DNA of 64,000 nt from Polytrichum commune (lineage: Eukaryota; Streptophyta; Polytrichopsida; Polytrichales; Polytrichaceae). Each line of letters starts with the position of its first letter. Position 1 is the first letter of the stretch. Under the pieces are notes generated by a model. It saw nothing but the letters and a program-made list of their open reading frames with translations, did no database searches and was not told the origin of the DNA. The stretch spans positions 25,653,501 to 25,717,500 of the forward strand of contig OX485805.1 of NCBI GenBank assembly GCA_950295325.1. The letters run 5' to 3'. Positions 43,081 through 57,899 of this stretch are shown here, piece by piece. A program made the translations under genes and the position numbers.

Positions 43081-43446
43081 CTGGAGGCACCAAATGAAGC
43101 ATAGAGGTATTTTTCAGTAATTGGCGAACATAGGAAATCGAATGTCCCACGGTTAAGCAATCAATCAAAAGAGTTGGAAAGTGCACACCATTTCTGAACC
43201 TCGCCGTCAACCAAATACACAAAGTGAACCGCCACCTCCATCCACTTCATTGAACCTCCGGTACTCTTTCTTAAAAAACCAGAAATTCATACTAGAACAC
43301 TCACCATCACTCAAAAATGAAGTGAAGGAACTCCATCCAACTCATTGAAGATCTAGTATTCTTTCTTTAACGGACCAGAAATTCATACTACAACACTTAT
43401 CAATACAGAGCTCGTGAATGCATCCTCTCTTACCTTCCCGCCAGCT

Positions 43447-43792
43447 CCTCCGAGGGCAAGGGCAATGGCCTTGCCAATCCCTCGCGAAGCGCCCGTCACG
43501 ATTGCCACGTCACGATTGCCACCGGCGCCTCAACCAGCTTCCCCGACTTCGCCGCAACAGAAGCCGCCTCCTTGGTGGCAGCCACCTGCACAGAGCACAC
43601 TCCCCGTCTCCTCTCCTCCACGCCGACCGCATTAGCATTCTTCTTCACGCCCACAGCTTGCCCCAATCCCAGCCGCAATCCCGCCAACGACGACCCCCTC
43701 GCGCTGCCGATCCTGGACACTAGCAAAGAGCGGGCGCCCGCGCAGGCTGTGCTGGACGCTGCGGCCACTGCCCATGTCGACGCTGCGGCCAT
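43447..43792 (-). pseudogene. Full-length duplicate of FabG exon 1, frameshifted
   Basis: ATG at 43792 opens MAAASTWAVAAASSTACAGA and continues closely parallel to the functional transit peptide. At the cofactor motif the 14-bp unit GTCACGATTGCCAC is present twice instead of once, so the frame reads APVAIVTWQS and stops. About 190 bp of upstream sequence (43860-44030) is also shared with the region before the functional ATG, so a promoter copy is probable. Confidence 0.88.
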
Positions 43793-44089
43793 GGCTAAAC
43801 CCAAAACCCAAATCCCAAACCCCACCGCGGACGGAGAGAACGCAAAAAAGCGATAGACCACCTACTCCACTTCACTTGCGCAGGGGCAAACGAGCACGGA
43901 GTAATGCAATACCTCGAGCAGGTCGATGAGGTCGCTGGCGGGAGGAGAGAGAGAAATGCAAAATGGGAGCGCGAGTGAGAGAGGCGCTGTCGGGAGGAAC
44001 GGAAGAAGTTTCTCTGACCGGAAAAAAGGGCGTTTCTCAATTGTGATTGGTCGAAAATGCAACTCTTGACCGGTGGGTGTTTACACTAA

Positions 44090-45164
44090 GAGCAAGCCCA
44101 CTCGTACCTGGATCTGCATCTGCATCCGGCAATGAAAAGTGGCCTCCGTCCAGAATGCAGATGCAGACCCAGGCATACGTGCCACTCATCCTGCATCGCT
44201 TTTTTTCACTAACTTCAGAAGTTCCTCTATAATGATCGGTAGGTTTCTGAAGTCATGAACTTCAACCCGTTATTTCTCGAACTCATTTGCAAGTAAGTAA
44301 GTGAGCTGACGAATTTCCCCAGATTTACCCTAATTCTCATGTGGTTATTTCTCATGTGGTTATTTCTCAAACTCATTCTCAAGTAAGTAACCCAGCTCAA
44401 CGAATTCCCCCATATTTACCCTAACTCTCATGTAATTATTTCTCATGTGGTTATTTCTCGAACTAATTTTCAAGTAAGTAACCCAGCTCAACAATTCCCC
44501 CAGATTTACCCTAACTCTCATGTGGTTATTTCTCATGTGGTTATTTCTCGAACTAATTTTCAAGTAAGTAGCCCAGCTCAACAATTCCCCCAGATTTACC
44601 CCAACTCTCATGTGGTTATTTCTCATGCGGTTATTTCTCGAACTAATTTTCAAGTAAGTAACCCAGCTCAACAATTCCCCCAGATTTACCCCAACTCTCA
44701 TGTGGTTATTTCTCATGCGGTTATTTCTCGAACTAATTTTCAAGTAAGTAACCCAGCTCAACAATTCCCCCAGATTTACCCCAACTCTCATGTGGTTATT
44801 TCTCATGCGGTTATTTCTCGAACTAATTTTCAAGTAAGTAACCCAAGTCAACAATTCATCCAGATTTACCCTAATTCTCATGTGGTTATTTCTCGAATTC
44901 ACCTGTAAGTAAGTAAGTGAGCTGTGGAATTCACGCAGGTGCCTTGTCTTATTTGACGTGTACCCTTAATGGGTTGCGTCTTGTTCAAATAGCAGACTCC
45001 CTGCATAAGTTGACGTTATGCAGGGAGGGTTGCAGTGCCTGCAATACTTTTCATCCGGAATTAAAATAATCAGGGACCACTGGGCGTTGTTCCTGCATCC
45101 GCATCTGCATCGCGGATGTAAAAGTGCAGATGCAGATGCGGATGCAGGGTTAGTGGCCTTGCCC
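44090..45164. mobile_element. PIF/Harbinger-like non-autonomous element carrying a minisatellite
   Basis: The ends GAGCAAGCCCACT and, inverted, GGGCAAGGCCACT form the terminal repeat. Both sides are flanked by the 3-bp target duplication TAA (44087-44089 and 45165-45167), typical of PIF/Harbinger. Each subterminal region is itself a foldback of GCATCTGCATC/GATGCAGATGC motifs. The centre is filled by a 90-bp tandem array. There is no transposase, so the element must have been mobilised in trans. Confidence 0.75.
44271..44945. repeat. 90-bp minisatellite, about eight units
   Basis: CAAGTAAGTA recurs at 44290, 44380, 44471, 44561, 44651, 44741 and 44831 (spacing 90-91 bp), with a final partial unit near 44905. 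Each unit contains GTGGTTATTTCTC and CCCAGATTTACCC. The middle five units differ at only a few bases. Because the period is a multiple of three, long frames stay open on both strands (44360-44902 minus, 44447-44908 plus), but I do not regard these as genes. Confidence 0.95.
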
Positions 45165-45167
45165 TAA

Positions 45168-45347
45168 GCGAAGAAAACAATGGTGGTGAACTTTTCTCAT
45201 GGATGATAAAATGACATGGCCGCCACTAGGCGAAGAAAATAATGATGGTGAACTTTTCTCATGGATGATAAAATGACATGGCCGCCACTAGGCGAAGAAA
45301 ACAATGGTGGTGAACTTTTCTCATGGATGATAAAATGACATGGCCGC
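45168..45347. repeat. 62-bp unit in three tandem copies
   Basis: GCGAAGAAAACAATGGTGG opens the unit, which starts at 45168, 45230 and 45292; the third copy is partial. The units are almost identical (one or two changes). The array begins directly after the TAA target duplication of the preceding element. Confidence 0.95.
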
Positions 45348-45366
45348 CTACATGGCAGCACTTTTT

Positions 45367-45557
45367 GGAGTTGGGCTTCTCCAGAGGAGGAGTTTCTTGT
45401 CCGGCCTCAAGAGGCCAGAGAAGCCCAACTCCTTAAGAAATATTTTATTGCCTTTAATTCTTCTCCGGCACATCCACCATTTGCCTCATATAACCATGTC
45501 TTGGCCAAGCATTCTTGACCGACCGGAGGCCTTCTCCACCGTAGTGTAAACCGGCCC
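45367..45557. mobile_element. Hairpin and right end of a TAA-type MITE
   Basis: GGAGTTGGGCTTCTC (45367-45381) is mirrored by GAGAAGCCCAACTCC (about 45418-45432), which forms a strong hairpin. About 110 bp further on, TAGTGTAAACCGGCCC-TAA is a terminus of the GGGCCGGTTTACACTA type used by the other elements. The left terminus is not evident, so the element may be truncated by the 62-bp array. Confidence 0.55.
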
Positions 45558-45811
45558 TAATTATTTTTCATGAGAATGTAATGTTCTACTAAGCAAAGTC
45601 GTTTATATTCTATAATGTCCGAACAACCTGTTAATACTTTTGTTAGTAAAATTTGAGCTCCTGATTAAGACACTATTGCATTGTGTAATTCCGAATTGGG
45701 ATAATCATTGTAGTTTGAATCACGTAACTTGAATTCCAGAGTTACTTAAGCCATGAATGCTTTTGGTGCCAGATTTGGTATGAGCCCTTTTCATTCATAT
45801 GGTGTTTTGCA

Positions 45812-46342
45812 TTAAGGTCGATGGGTCTTGAATGGGTGTTTTTTCTAACTAGCCCCACTTTTCTCTTAGGGTAGGAAACACACGGAGATGGTTAGCAAAT
45901 CCAAATCAAGGCCATAGCCACTTTCCGCGTGATTGTTGGAGCTCAAAGAGAGAAGAAACGATGACCTCAGTGGGATCAACGTGATTGAATGCCCGTTCGA
46001 CCCACCCTTGGTATTATGTCCACTAGACATAATATCAATGGTGCAGGACTACTAACCCATCTTGGATGGGCACTATAGTATGTTGGAGCTCACATGAACG
46101 TCTTATTCAATATTGAATTGAACATTCTCACGTTCATTAAGTGGTCATATAGGTCCTCCCAATTATGTTCATTGTTGAGTTTGATATGGTAGGTATTGTG
46201 TTTTGAGCTTGTAGTCCAATCTTTTTTTAGACACATGTCATTTTGGTATCCAATCTTGGAGCCACGCCAAGCACGTTCCTTTCACAGTATATTATGTGTC
46301 ATTAGCATAAGCAATTTTGAATTAGGCATGTCTATCTTAGTG
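45812..46342 (+). mobile_element. MITE family B copy with nested SINE-like insert
   Basis: The element starts TTAAGGTCGATGGGTCTTG and ends GGCATGTCTATCTTAG. It follows the family-B body (ACACACGGAGATGGTTAGCA, GTCCTCCCAATTATG, GTAGTCCAATC). It is longer than its relatives because of a 135-bp insertion at 45946-46080. Confidence 0.8.
45946..46080 (+). mobile_element. SINE-like insertion (135 bp) with tRNA-type promoter boxes
   Basis: The insert is bounded by a perfect 12-bp target duplication, TGTTGGAGCTCA (45934-45945 and 46081-46092), within a family-B element whose other copies have no insert at this point. Near its 5' end TGACCTCAGTGGG resembles a Pol III A box. About 30 bp on, CCCGTTCGACCC resembles a B box (GTTCRA core). 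Together these suggest a tRNA-derived SINE. It lacks a clear A tail and ends GGATGGGCACTATAGTA. Confidence 0.65.
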
Positions 46343-47111
46343 TGAGCTCGTGCATAATAACACATCATTTTAACGTGGTCATCGTGTCATTCCATTGGGC
46401 AATAGTGGAGTGATGGGCACCACCACCACCTTGTTTGTTATATAAAATTGATAATGTAAAAAACCACATTAAATTGGATTTGGTAACATGGTCCTTCCGC
46501 CTTTTCAAAACATTGAGGAATAGTGGAGTGACGGCCACCACCACCACCACCACATTGTCCATTGTATATAGATTTGTATGATGTGCATAAAGTATAAGTC
46601 CATGATTTGGTTACTTATCTCAATCAAACATTTATATCTGAGTGGTACGTGGTTAGGCACTATGAATGTGGAGATTTGACTGCTAGTTAAACATCTGCCG
46701 GTTGAGTTTAAAAATCAAGCAATTCAAGTTCAATGATTTAGGCAAATTGTTGATCATTTTAGACAAATCTATATATTAATATTCATAATAATAAAAGACG
46801 ACCTAAAAGATATTGACATGAAATTGGTTGGACTTGGAAACACTTTGATCTCAACAATTTTTGCCCAAAATCAACCCGGACAATGGTTATGTGTGATTCC
46901 GAAACACCAAAAAGACATTTGTTCAAAAGAGATTGTTAGCCCTTATAGGCTTAGTAGTCAACCTACATATGGGGGGGGGGGACTATATGGCCATGCAATG
47001 AGCATGAGAATCTTCACTTTGTTAATGAATAAGATATTCATATGTTCTCCAAGAAAATAATAAGGAAAAAACTATGGCCTTGAGTTGGATTTGCTAAGTA
47101 TCTTGTACTAA

Positions 47112-48180
47112 GGGTTGCTTCACACTATGGCCGTCCAAGTCAAGAGGCCGTGGGATTGAGGGCCGGTTCACACTATGGCCAAACTTCGAGAGGAGAAGCG
47201 TTTGGACCAATGAAAATGCAGAAATGTCCAAAGTCCGTCCTCTCGGCCTTCACACTAGAGGCCGAAGTCCAAAGGACATCGCCTCCAAAAGAGCCTAGGT
47301 GGCAACACTTTTAGGAAGTTATGGCGCCAAGAGTTCGGCCTCTCGAGCAAAGTTTGGGTCGAGCAAAATGCTCGACTCAAACTTCCGTCGAGAGGCAGAA
47401 CTTTTTTTTCATTAAAATATCAATCATTGACAAGATCTTGACCATTAGATTGGAGGGGTTATTTTGAGCAAGGAATAAAGTGGGATGCTCCTTTGAGTTT
47501 GGACTTTGGGCTCGGCCTTTGGAGGCTTCACACTATGGCCGTCCAAGTCGAGAGGCCATGGGAGTTCATGGCCAAAGGTTAGGACTTTGGGCTTAGCCTT
47601 CGGAGGCTTCACACTATGCCCGGCCAAAGGCTCCACTTACTATATTTTATTAATTATTTTCAACTCATTTCTTTGGACTCTTGACAAAGTTTGGCCACTC
47701 AATCCCACGGCCTCTCGACTTGGACGGCCATAGTGTGAACCGGCCCTGAGTGGCCAAACTTTGTTGAGAGTCCAAAGAAATGGGTTGGAAACACATGGCC
47801 AATAAAATATAGTAAGTGGAGCCTTTGGCCGGGCATAGTGTGAAGCCTCCAAAGGCCAAGCCCAAAGTCCAGACCCAAAGGAGCATCCCACTCCATTCCT
47901 TGCTCAAAATGACCCCTCTAATCTAACGGCCAAGATCGTGTCAATGATTGATTTTTTAATGCAAAAAAACCAACGGTCTCTCGACCATTCCATTCCTGTC
48001 CAACCCAAACCTCCTTTGAGAGTCCGTCACCTTTTTCAAAAAGTAATCATTTAAAATTGCGACAACCTTTGAACTTTGGCCATAGTGTGAAGAGTTGAGA
48101 GGCCGAACTCTTGGTTTCTTGCAATTCGATTGGTGGAAATCGACGGCTTCTTGACCTTCGGCCATAGAGTGAAGCGCCCC
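47112..48180. mobile_element. PIF/Harbinger-like foldback MITE
   Basis: The left terminus GGGTTGCTTCACACTATGGC and the inverted right terminus GGGGCGCTTCACTCTATGGC are flanked by TAA on both sides (47109-47111 and 48181-48183). The interrupted family-B host shows the empty site with a single TAA. The two halves are largely inverse copies of each other (for example 47400-47500 against 47870-47980), so the whole folds back. A second element lies inside at 47160-47746. No protein is encoded. Confidence 0.85.
47160..47746. mobile_element. Related foldback MITE nested in its own family member
   Basis: The termini GGGCCGGTTCACACTATGGC and, inverted, GGGCCGGTTCACACTATGGC are flanked by TGA on both sides (47157-47159 and 47747-47749). 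The uninterrupted version of the insertion site is present in inverted form nearby (TGGCCACTCAATCCCACGG at about 47690-47710), which confirms one TGA before insertion. It shares the CACACTATGGCC core with its host element. Confidence 0.8.
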
Positions 48181-48527
48181 TAATCTTGTGTTTTTTCATA
48201 TCCTAGAAGAAGTGGGCTAGGTGGAAGAAGTAACCATTTAAGACCCATGTACACCTTAAGCTTATTTGGTAGATGTGTCTCCCTTTGAGTCAATTGGAGC
48301 TTCCTCCATATTATTACACCATGTTCCCAATACATAGAGGCTAGGCTAAATCTAGGTCGTTTGCCCTTCCTTCGTCCTCCCCTCCCTCGCAGGCTCTCTG
48401 CAACGCTTTTTCTCTTCCCAGTGCTTCGGTAGGGTTGGGGTTTGCTGCGAGGGAGAGTGGTCGTAGAGACAGGAATCCGAGGATTGTTGTAGAGGCAGAA
48501 GAGATTGTTGTCCGTTGAGGCGCAGCG

Positions 48528-52319
<3,792 letters not shown>

Positions 52320-53490
52320 GATCCTTAAATGCAGGTCATCTTCTGTAAATTGGTCACCATGGCTTGTGTTGACCTCTGTCAAGTCAATAAAAGGTTATCT
52401 TAGAAGTATCAGGAAATTGCAGAAATCAATCAATCAATCAATCATTTATCATGGACCCATAGGAGAGGAGAGCTTTGAGAATTTCAGATTCCTGGAGCAG
52501 GAAAGATGAGGAACATGAAGACTGTAATTCCTCACCTGTTCCTCACAGAAAAGGCATTGGGAGATGCCAATCTCTTTAAAAGTTTCTGGAAAAGTTTCAG
52601 ATTGCTTCACTTTAGAAAACATCACCTATGAAGCAAGCTGTGGCCTAAGTTCTCTATAGTTCAAAGTATCTCAAAAGTGGCAGAGATTGTATTTTTGGCG
52701 GCATTTTGGCACCTGCAATATATTCATGACAGTTGTATAGAATGCTGTTGGGGACGAGAATTGGAAGCTTGGTTTCATCTCAGGTACAGTGTCTGATGTT
52801 ATGCCTTCCAAGCCCCCACATGTAAAAATAGACGAGGGTGTAGAAATAGATGATACACTCTGTGTAATTATCTTCTGTAGGCATCTCTATCAGCTGTCAG
52901 ACAGCTTCTCATTACAAGTGAATGTGCAGAGTCTGGGTAACCCTCAAGGTGGGTCATGAATACAGATATTGTGCTGTAGCCGTTTATAAGCTGCTGTAGC
53001 TGAAGCTGGTTTTGCACCTAATAATGAAGTGGCACAATATTATTATGAAAACAGTAAGACATGCTTTTTTCTTCTTCTTAACCTACAAGTGTGGATAGAA
53101 ATACAAAATATATGTCTGAAAGTAACTTAATATTATTGTAGGGTTTATTAAATTTTGGATGTTATTTGTTTAAATGCACAAGGGTATGGGATTTATATTG
53201 GGGGGCAAACGGAACTACAAATATTGTCGATCGGCCCATTGATTAGGTCTTTCACAATGATGGAAATGTGGGTGTTTGATTCTACAACCTCCAATGAGTC
53301 TGAACATCAGTTAAATTATGACTTCAGGTTGCCTTTGCCATTTCCATTAGGATAAGGCCTCAAGCTATGTGTTTAAGCCCAGTTCGAAAGTATATATCTC
53401 ATCAGTTTCCAATCATATATCTGGTCAGGAAAGCATATTTAGTCCAGGCACTTTAGGTGAGGTAAGCGAGCCTTTCAATGGTCACTATAT
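52320..53490. other. RPT2 3' flank, no further gene recognised
   Basis: The first part should be the RPT2 3' untranslated region; a (TCAA)n run lies at about 52427-52442. No protein family, inverted repeat or tandem array was recognised. Confidence 0.5.
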
Positions 53491-53499
53491 CAAATTGAA

Positions 53500-53835
53500 C
53501 AACTAAAGTTGAGTGGTATGTGGTTAGATGTGGATGTAAAACAGACACCAAAGAGACATGTATTTTAAGAGGATTGGATTTAAGTGCTCGAAATATGGTA
53601 ACCACTGTAGGCTCAATCGTTGACATAAGTAGGGGTACATTGATTCTCCTACGACCATCTAATGTCAAAGAGAATCAACACTTTGAACAAGCTATATCCT
53701 GTAAGTTCTGAAAATTATGAGGCAAATGACTATAGACATGATTTGGAATTGGCAATCATCTCACACTAATTGTGTATTCCATTACCTACGAGAAGTGGAT
53801 ACATAGCTTAATCCCAAGCATCTACGAGGTCCAAA
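53500..53835 (-). mobile_element. MITE family B copy
   Basis: Reversed family-B blocks are present: GAGTGGTATGTGGTTAGATG, AGGCTCAATCGTTGACATAA, CATCTAATGTCAAAGAGAAT, CAATCATCTCACACTAATTG and CATTACCTACGAGAAGTGG. Boundaries are approximate. Confidence 0.75.
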
Positions 53836-54075
53836 TTGGGCCTTTACAAGCAAAACATAGTGTATTTGAGCTACTCATGTATTTTTAGCTATTCATGTCA
53901 AAGTTGACCCTATCTACAATTAACTTATTCTTCAAGTGCATTATCTGGATAAGTTAAACATTTTGATGTTACTGAAGATGTGAGTTTTGAATACTCAGCT
54001 TGGGTGTCTTTGGATGCAAATACAGGTCTTATATTTTGATCACCAATATGTAGTATGAATGTACTTTTATTTCAG

Positions 54076-54226
54076 AACATTATTCAGATCCATAACAATG
54101 TTCTATTGGAACGACAATATTCCACGGAATATTAGCAACATTTAGACGAAATGTGGGGAAGATTTGGTAATATTTTGTTGAACATTGTCAATCTCACAAA
54201 ACCCTGTTATGGATCTGAATAATGTT
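54076..54226. mobile_element. 151-bp MITE with 22-bp perfect inverted ends
   Basis: AACATTATTCAGATCCATAA (continuing CA, 54076-54097) is exactly mirrored at 54205-54226. The interior is 107 bp and AT-rich. No clear target duplication was identified. This family is not otherwise seen in the window. Confidence 0.75.
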
Positions 54227-54239
54227 ATGTTTGTCCTTG

Positions 54240-56950
54240 ACATAAGACAATGCATATAATAAGGTTTCAAACACATAAATATATGAAGTATGAATTCCGA
54301 ACTTGGTGAAGCTTGTGTAAATTGTGTACATGGCTGTATATTGAGACCCCACACCCTTTAAGGCTTAAAGGGACCGTGATATTCACTTCCCAAAGTGATG
54401 CACTTGTGAATGAGCACTAAGATTGAAAACCCCTAGGTGGGCCTCACGTAAATGTCTAAGAGCCAATAGGTGCTTGCACATGTTGGAGTTTTGAAGAGTT
54501 TTTCCTCAGTTGTTTCCTAGATTGCAGTAGACCTTGAAGGTGCTTGCACATGTTTTTTGAAGAGTTTTCCTAGGGGGAAGTAGACCTTGAAGTGGTTGGA
54601 ATCCTTAATTTTGTCTTAAATTGTTACAAAATATAATATTCAAGGAACGCAATAAGGTTAGTGATATGATAATGAAAAGATTAAAATTTTTCTAAAATCA
54701 TGCAAGTTACGAAACTCATAATTTTAGCCAATCACAACAAAGCTCAAAAGACTTTGATTTGCCTTGGGGTTTTAGTCATTTTCTCCTCATCACCTCCTCA
54801 CCACCCACATTTGTTGCTTGTTATTGAAGCAATTACATGGAAAAGGAAGCAATCTTTGAAATGTGCTAAACAATTGCCTATATCATGCCCCCTACATTTT
54901 GAAACTTGATTTTGCCCCCAACAACACATAATTCAATTAGCTAAGCACATGTCCTCTATCTAGTATGCTTGAAACTTTGATACATGACTCCTCTTACCTT
55001 GTGAAACCATAAAGCATTTTTTAACAACCTTAGAACATATACAATATATAAACTATGCTCAAATCTTAAACAAATGCACGGAGTCCCTATTCATTCTCTT
55101 TCAACACAGGTTCCTTCAACGCAGTTTCATCATTCAAATCCAAGCACGTGTCTTTGGATGTAGAACATATCGCAATGTTGTCGTAGATAGACATTACACT
55201 GTCCTAATTGATCCATTTGCAATCTGACAATTTGAATTTATTTGACAATTTGGATTTGTGCAGTCTAACACTCACATTTTGGAAGAACCCCATGGTATTT
55301 TTAATAAAATAAAATAAAATCTAGTATTACATATACCAAAGGCTATTGAAGACCTAACTGTAGTATTATTTTTACCTCAAAATTTAAAAGTGGACCTTAT
55401 GTTATTTCTCATGTAGTTTCCTAATAGAACGAGGTGCCTCCTTGGGCATGTATGCAAATACATGTCTCATATTCTCACTTTCTCTTAGTTAATAGGGTAT
55501 TGAATACCATAGAACAATTAAATGAATTGTTTCATTACTTGTTGGGAGATTGTACAAATTGTCACAATATCGCATGAAACCCACCCCCAATCCTTTGAAG
55601 AAACTTAACCCTTCAAAGTCTGACATGCCCATTCTAGGCTTCATGGTGTCGTACAGAGGGGATTGAAATTACTTCTTGATATTTTAAGCTATGAGTTTCA
55701 AAAGCAACAATGCCGAGAATTAGATCGTATATGCATCATTCCAATTGGAGCATACATGTATGCAAATTGAAGTATAGGGAGTTGCGAGCTTGTATAAAGA
55801 CTGAGACTTGAATGCACGCATGGGAGGGCCATTCCATTGTAGAGACATGAACCAAGTGAGACAAAGGGAATTTTTAAGGGGGGCTATATTCATGGGATAG
55901 TCTACATATATGATTGTATTCTTGAATCTACCTATTATAATTTCAAAATGAATTTTTGGTACTCTAAAATTTTCTAAGATTCTAAATGTTTTTTACTCTA
56001 CAACATCACATGAAACCCTATCTTTAATTGCACTACATTTTTCAAGTGGAACACCAATTACCAATCCTGCCCCCACATTTATATGATTGTTGTTGTCACA
56101 TATGACTTGGTTTTCAATTCAGCTAGGCCTAGTAGTCAACACAATTGGGTGTGTGCTTATGCGATCACTTGAAGATAAAAGCACGTTCTTTACTTTGGCT
56201 TCTCATAACTTTTGCATGTCAACATAGATTTAGAAACTTGAAATGACTATCTTTGCATTTAACAATCACTAATCATATGAGACAATTGTTGATCCCTATT
56301 CAAGTTGTCTCGTTCAGTAACTTGCTAGAATTGTCACATCAAAATGATCAATCTCAAGTGTCAAATAAGCGTGAAGTGCATTGTGAAGTGTGAAGTCACA
56401 TATTCGACTTCATTGAAATGTTCCCTAGTAATGATATGCAAGAGAAACCGCTCCCCGAAGTATTCGAGGCGCAAAGAGAATATCGCGTTCTAGTAGTGCA
56501 AAAAAAAAAAAACCCATGGTCCTTTGTAAATAAAGTCAAAAAGGCGTGGATCCCAACATGATAGTTTGATACCCAAAAATCGCAAATTCTACAAATTTTC
56601 AAACAAAACTTGGATCCTTTACACTTTATGGTGGGACAAGTGACGGCAGTCACAGTGAATGTACCACATATTAAATATAGCGTTACAACATAAGAAGGTG
56701 AAAAGCAACTCAAGCCACAAATTGCACGAGGGTTTCATTGGATTGGGACCCATACAAGAGAGAAAACCCAACTTGGAGAACTCTTAGTTTTTGTAAGCAA
56801 CCTAGTTGGCGAGGTAGCTTAGGACCCCAACCCTTTGAATCACTCTATGTATTTCTTGTACACCACGTGAGCGGGGAGCTTGCAAAGGTAAATTTTGGCA
56901 CCTTATGAAGTAACGCATATTGCCCTCCATATTCATGAGAGTTTTCATTG
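54240..56950. other. AT-rich spacer with a partial family-B MITE
   Basis: No gene was recognised. About 56095-56290 carries diverged reversed family-B blocks (CTAGGCCTAGTAGTCAACAC, GATCACTTGAAGATAAAAGC). A run of A lies at about 56500. Confidence 0.5.
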
Positions 56951-56965
56951 TTATTGTTTTTCTTC

Positions 56966-57890
56966 CCCCCCTATTGTTTAAGTGGATGTGGTTTTAGAGT
57001 TTTGTAATGGTTTGGGGTTTATGGTTTGTTTGTAAATTTACACATCTTGGATAAGGGGGTTATAGTGAATACAACACCCCCTATAGGGTTGAGGGCTGAT
57101 TCATTCCAACTAAACTTCGTTAAAAGTATAGTTCATAGTTTCTAATGCCATTTCTATAGTTGAATAGTCTAAAGATGAACTTTGAATGTTGTAGAATGGT
57201 TTGCTGCGTTTTCATCTTCATAATGAGCGAGTTTATGTAAACACCATGAATCCCCCCTCCCCCCCCTTGTTTAAGTGGATGCAGTTTTAGAGTTTTGTTG
57301 CAAGTGACTCTTCTGTAATGGCTTGGGGTTTGTGGCATCTATGTAAATTCATACATCTTGGATGAAGGGGTTATAGTAAATATAAAGCCCCTATAGGGTT
57401 GAAGGGGGATTCCATTCCAACTAGACTTTGGCACTAAACTAGTTCAGGGTCTCTAGTGCCATTTTCCAAAGCTGAATAGTCTTAAAATGAACTTCAAATG
57501 CTATGAAACGGTTTGTTGCAATTTCATCTTTGCAATGAACAAGTTCATGAAAACACCCATGAATTATTCCCCCCCTAACTGTTTAAGTGGATGCAGTTTT
57601 AGAGTTCTGTTGCAAGTGACTCTCCCGTAATGGCATGAGCTTCATGGCATCTATGTAAACTAATACATCTTGGATAAAGGGCTTCTAGTAAATGCAACTC
57701 CCATATAGGGTTGAGGGCTAATTCATTCTGACTAAACCCCACTAAACTAGTTCAAGGTCTCTAATGCCATTTCTAGAGTTGAATATTCTAGAAATAAAGT
57801 TCGAGTGCCATTGCATTTTCATCTTTGTAATGAACGAGGGTGTAACATAAACACCATGAATTCTCAAACCAACCCCCCCCCCCCAAAATA
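56966..57890. repeat. About 300-bp tandem repeat, three units with C tracts
   Basis: Three diverged units each open with a run of C followed by TGTTTAAGTGGATGYRGTTT (starts near 56966, 57257 and 57569). They share TAATGG, ACATCTTGGATRAAGGG, CTATAGGGTTGAGG, CTAATGCCATTTCTA and AACACCATGAATTC. A fourth unit seems to begin at about 57870 with a C run only. It is non-coding. Confidence 0.85.
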
Positions 57891-57899
57891 AAAAATAAA

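Larger units (their letters stand above)
46590..48250 (-). mobile_element. MITE family B copy split by a foldback element
   Basis: The left part (46590-47111) contains reversed family-B blocks (GGTTACTTATCTCAATCAAA, TTAGTAGTCAACCTACATAT, CATGAGAATCTTCACTTTG, CTAAGTATCTTGTACTAA). The right part (48181-48250) continues exactly where it stopped (CATATCCTAGAAGAAGTGGG, then TTTAAGACCCATGTAC). Between about 46660 and 46890 another insert resembles one arm of the inverted repeat at 60.6-61.3 kb (TTGGACTTGGAAACACT). A run of nine or more G lies at about 46973. Confidence 0.75.

Noticed and set aside
44360-44902. 180-codon repetitive protein on the minus strand
   Set aside because: It follows from a 90-bp tandem repeat with period divisible by three. 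The opposite strand is open too, and it lies inside a non-autonomous element.
44271-44945. Regular repeats considered as a CRISPR array
   Set aside because: Units are contiguous with no variable spacers, and the genome is a plant; it is a minisatellite.
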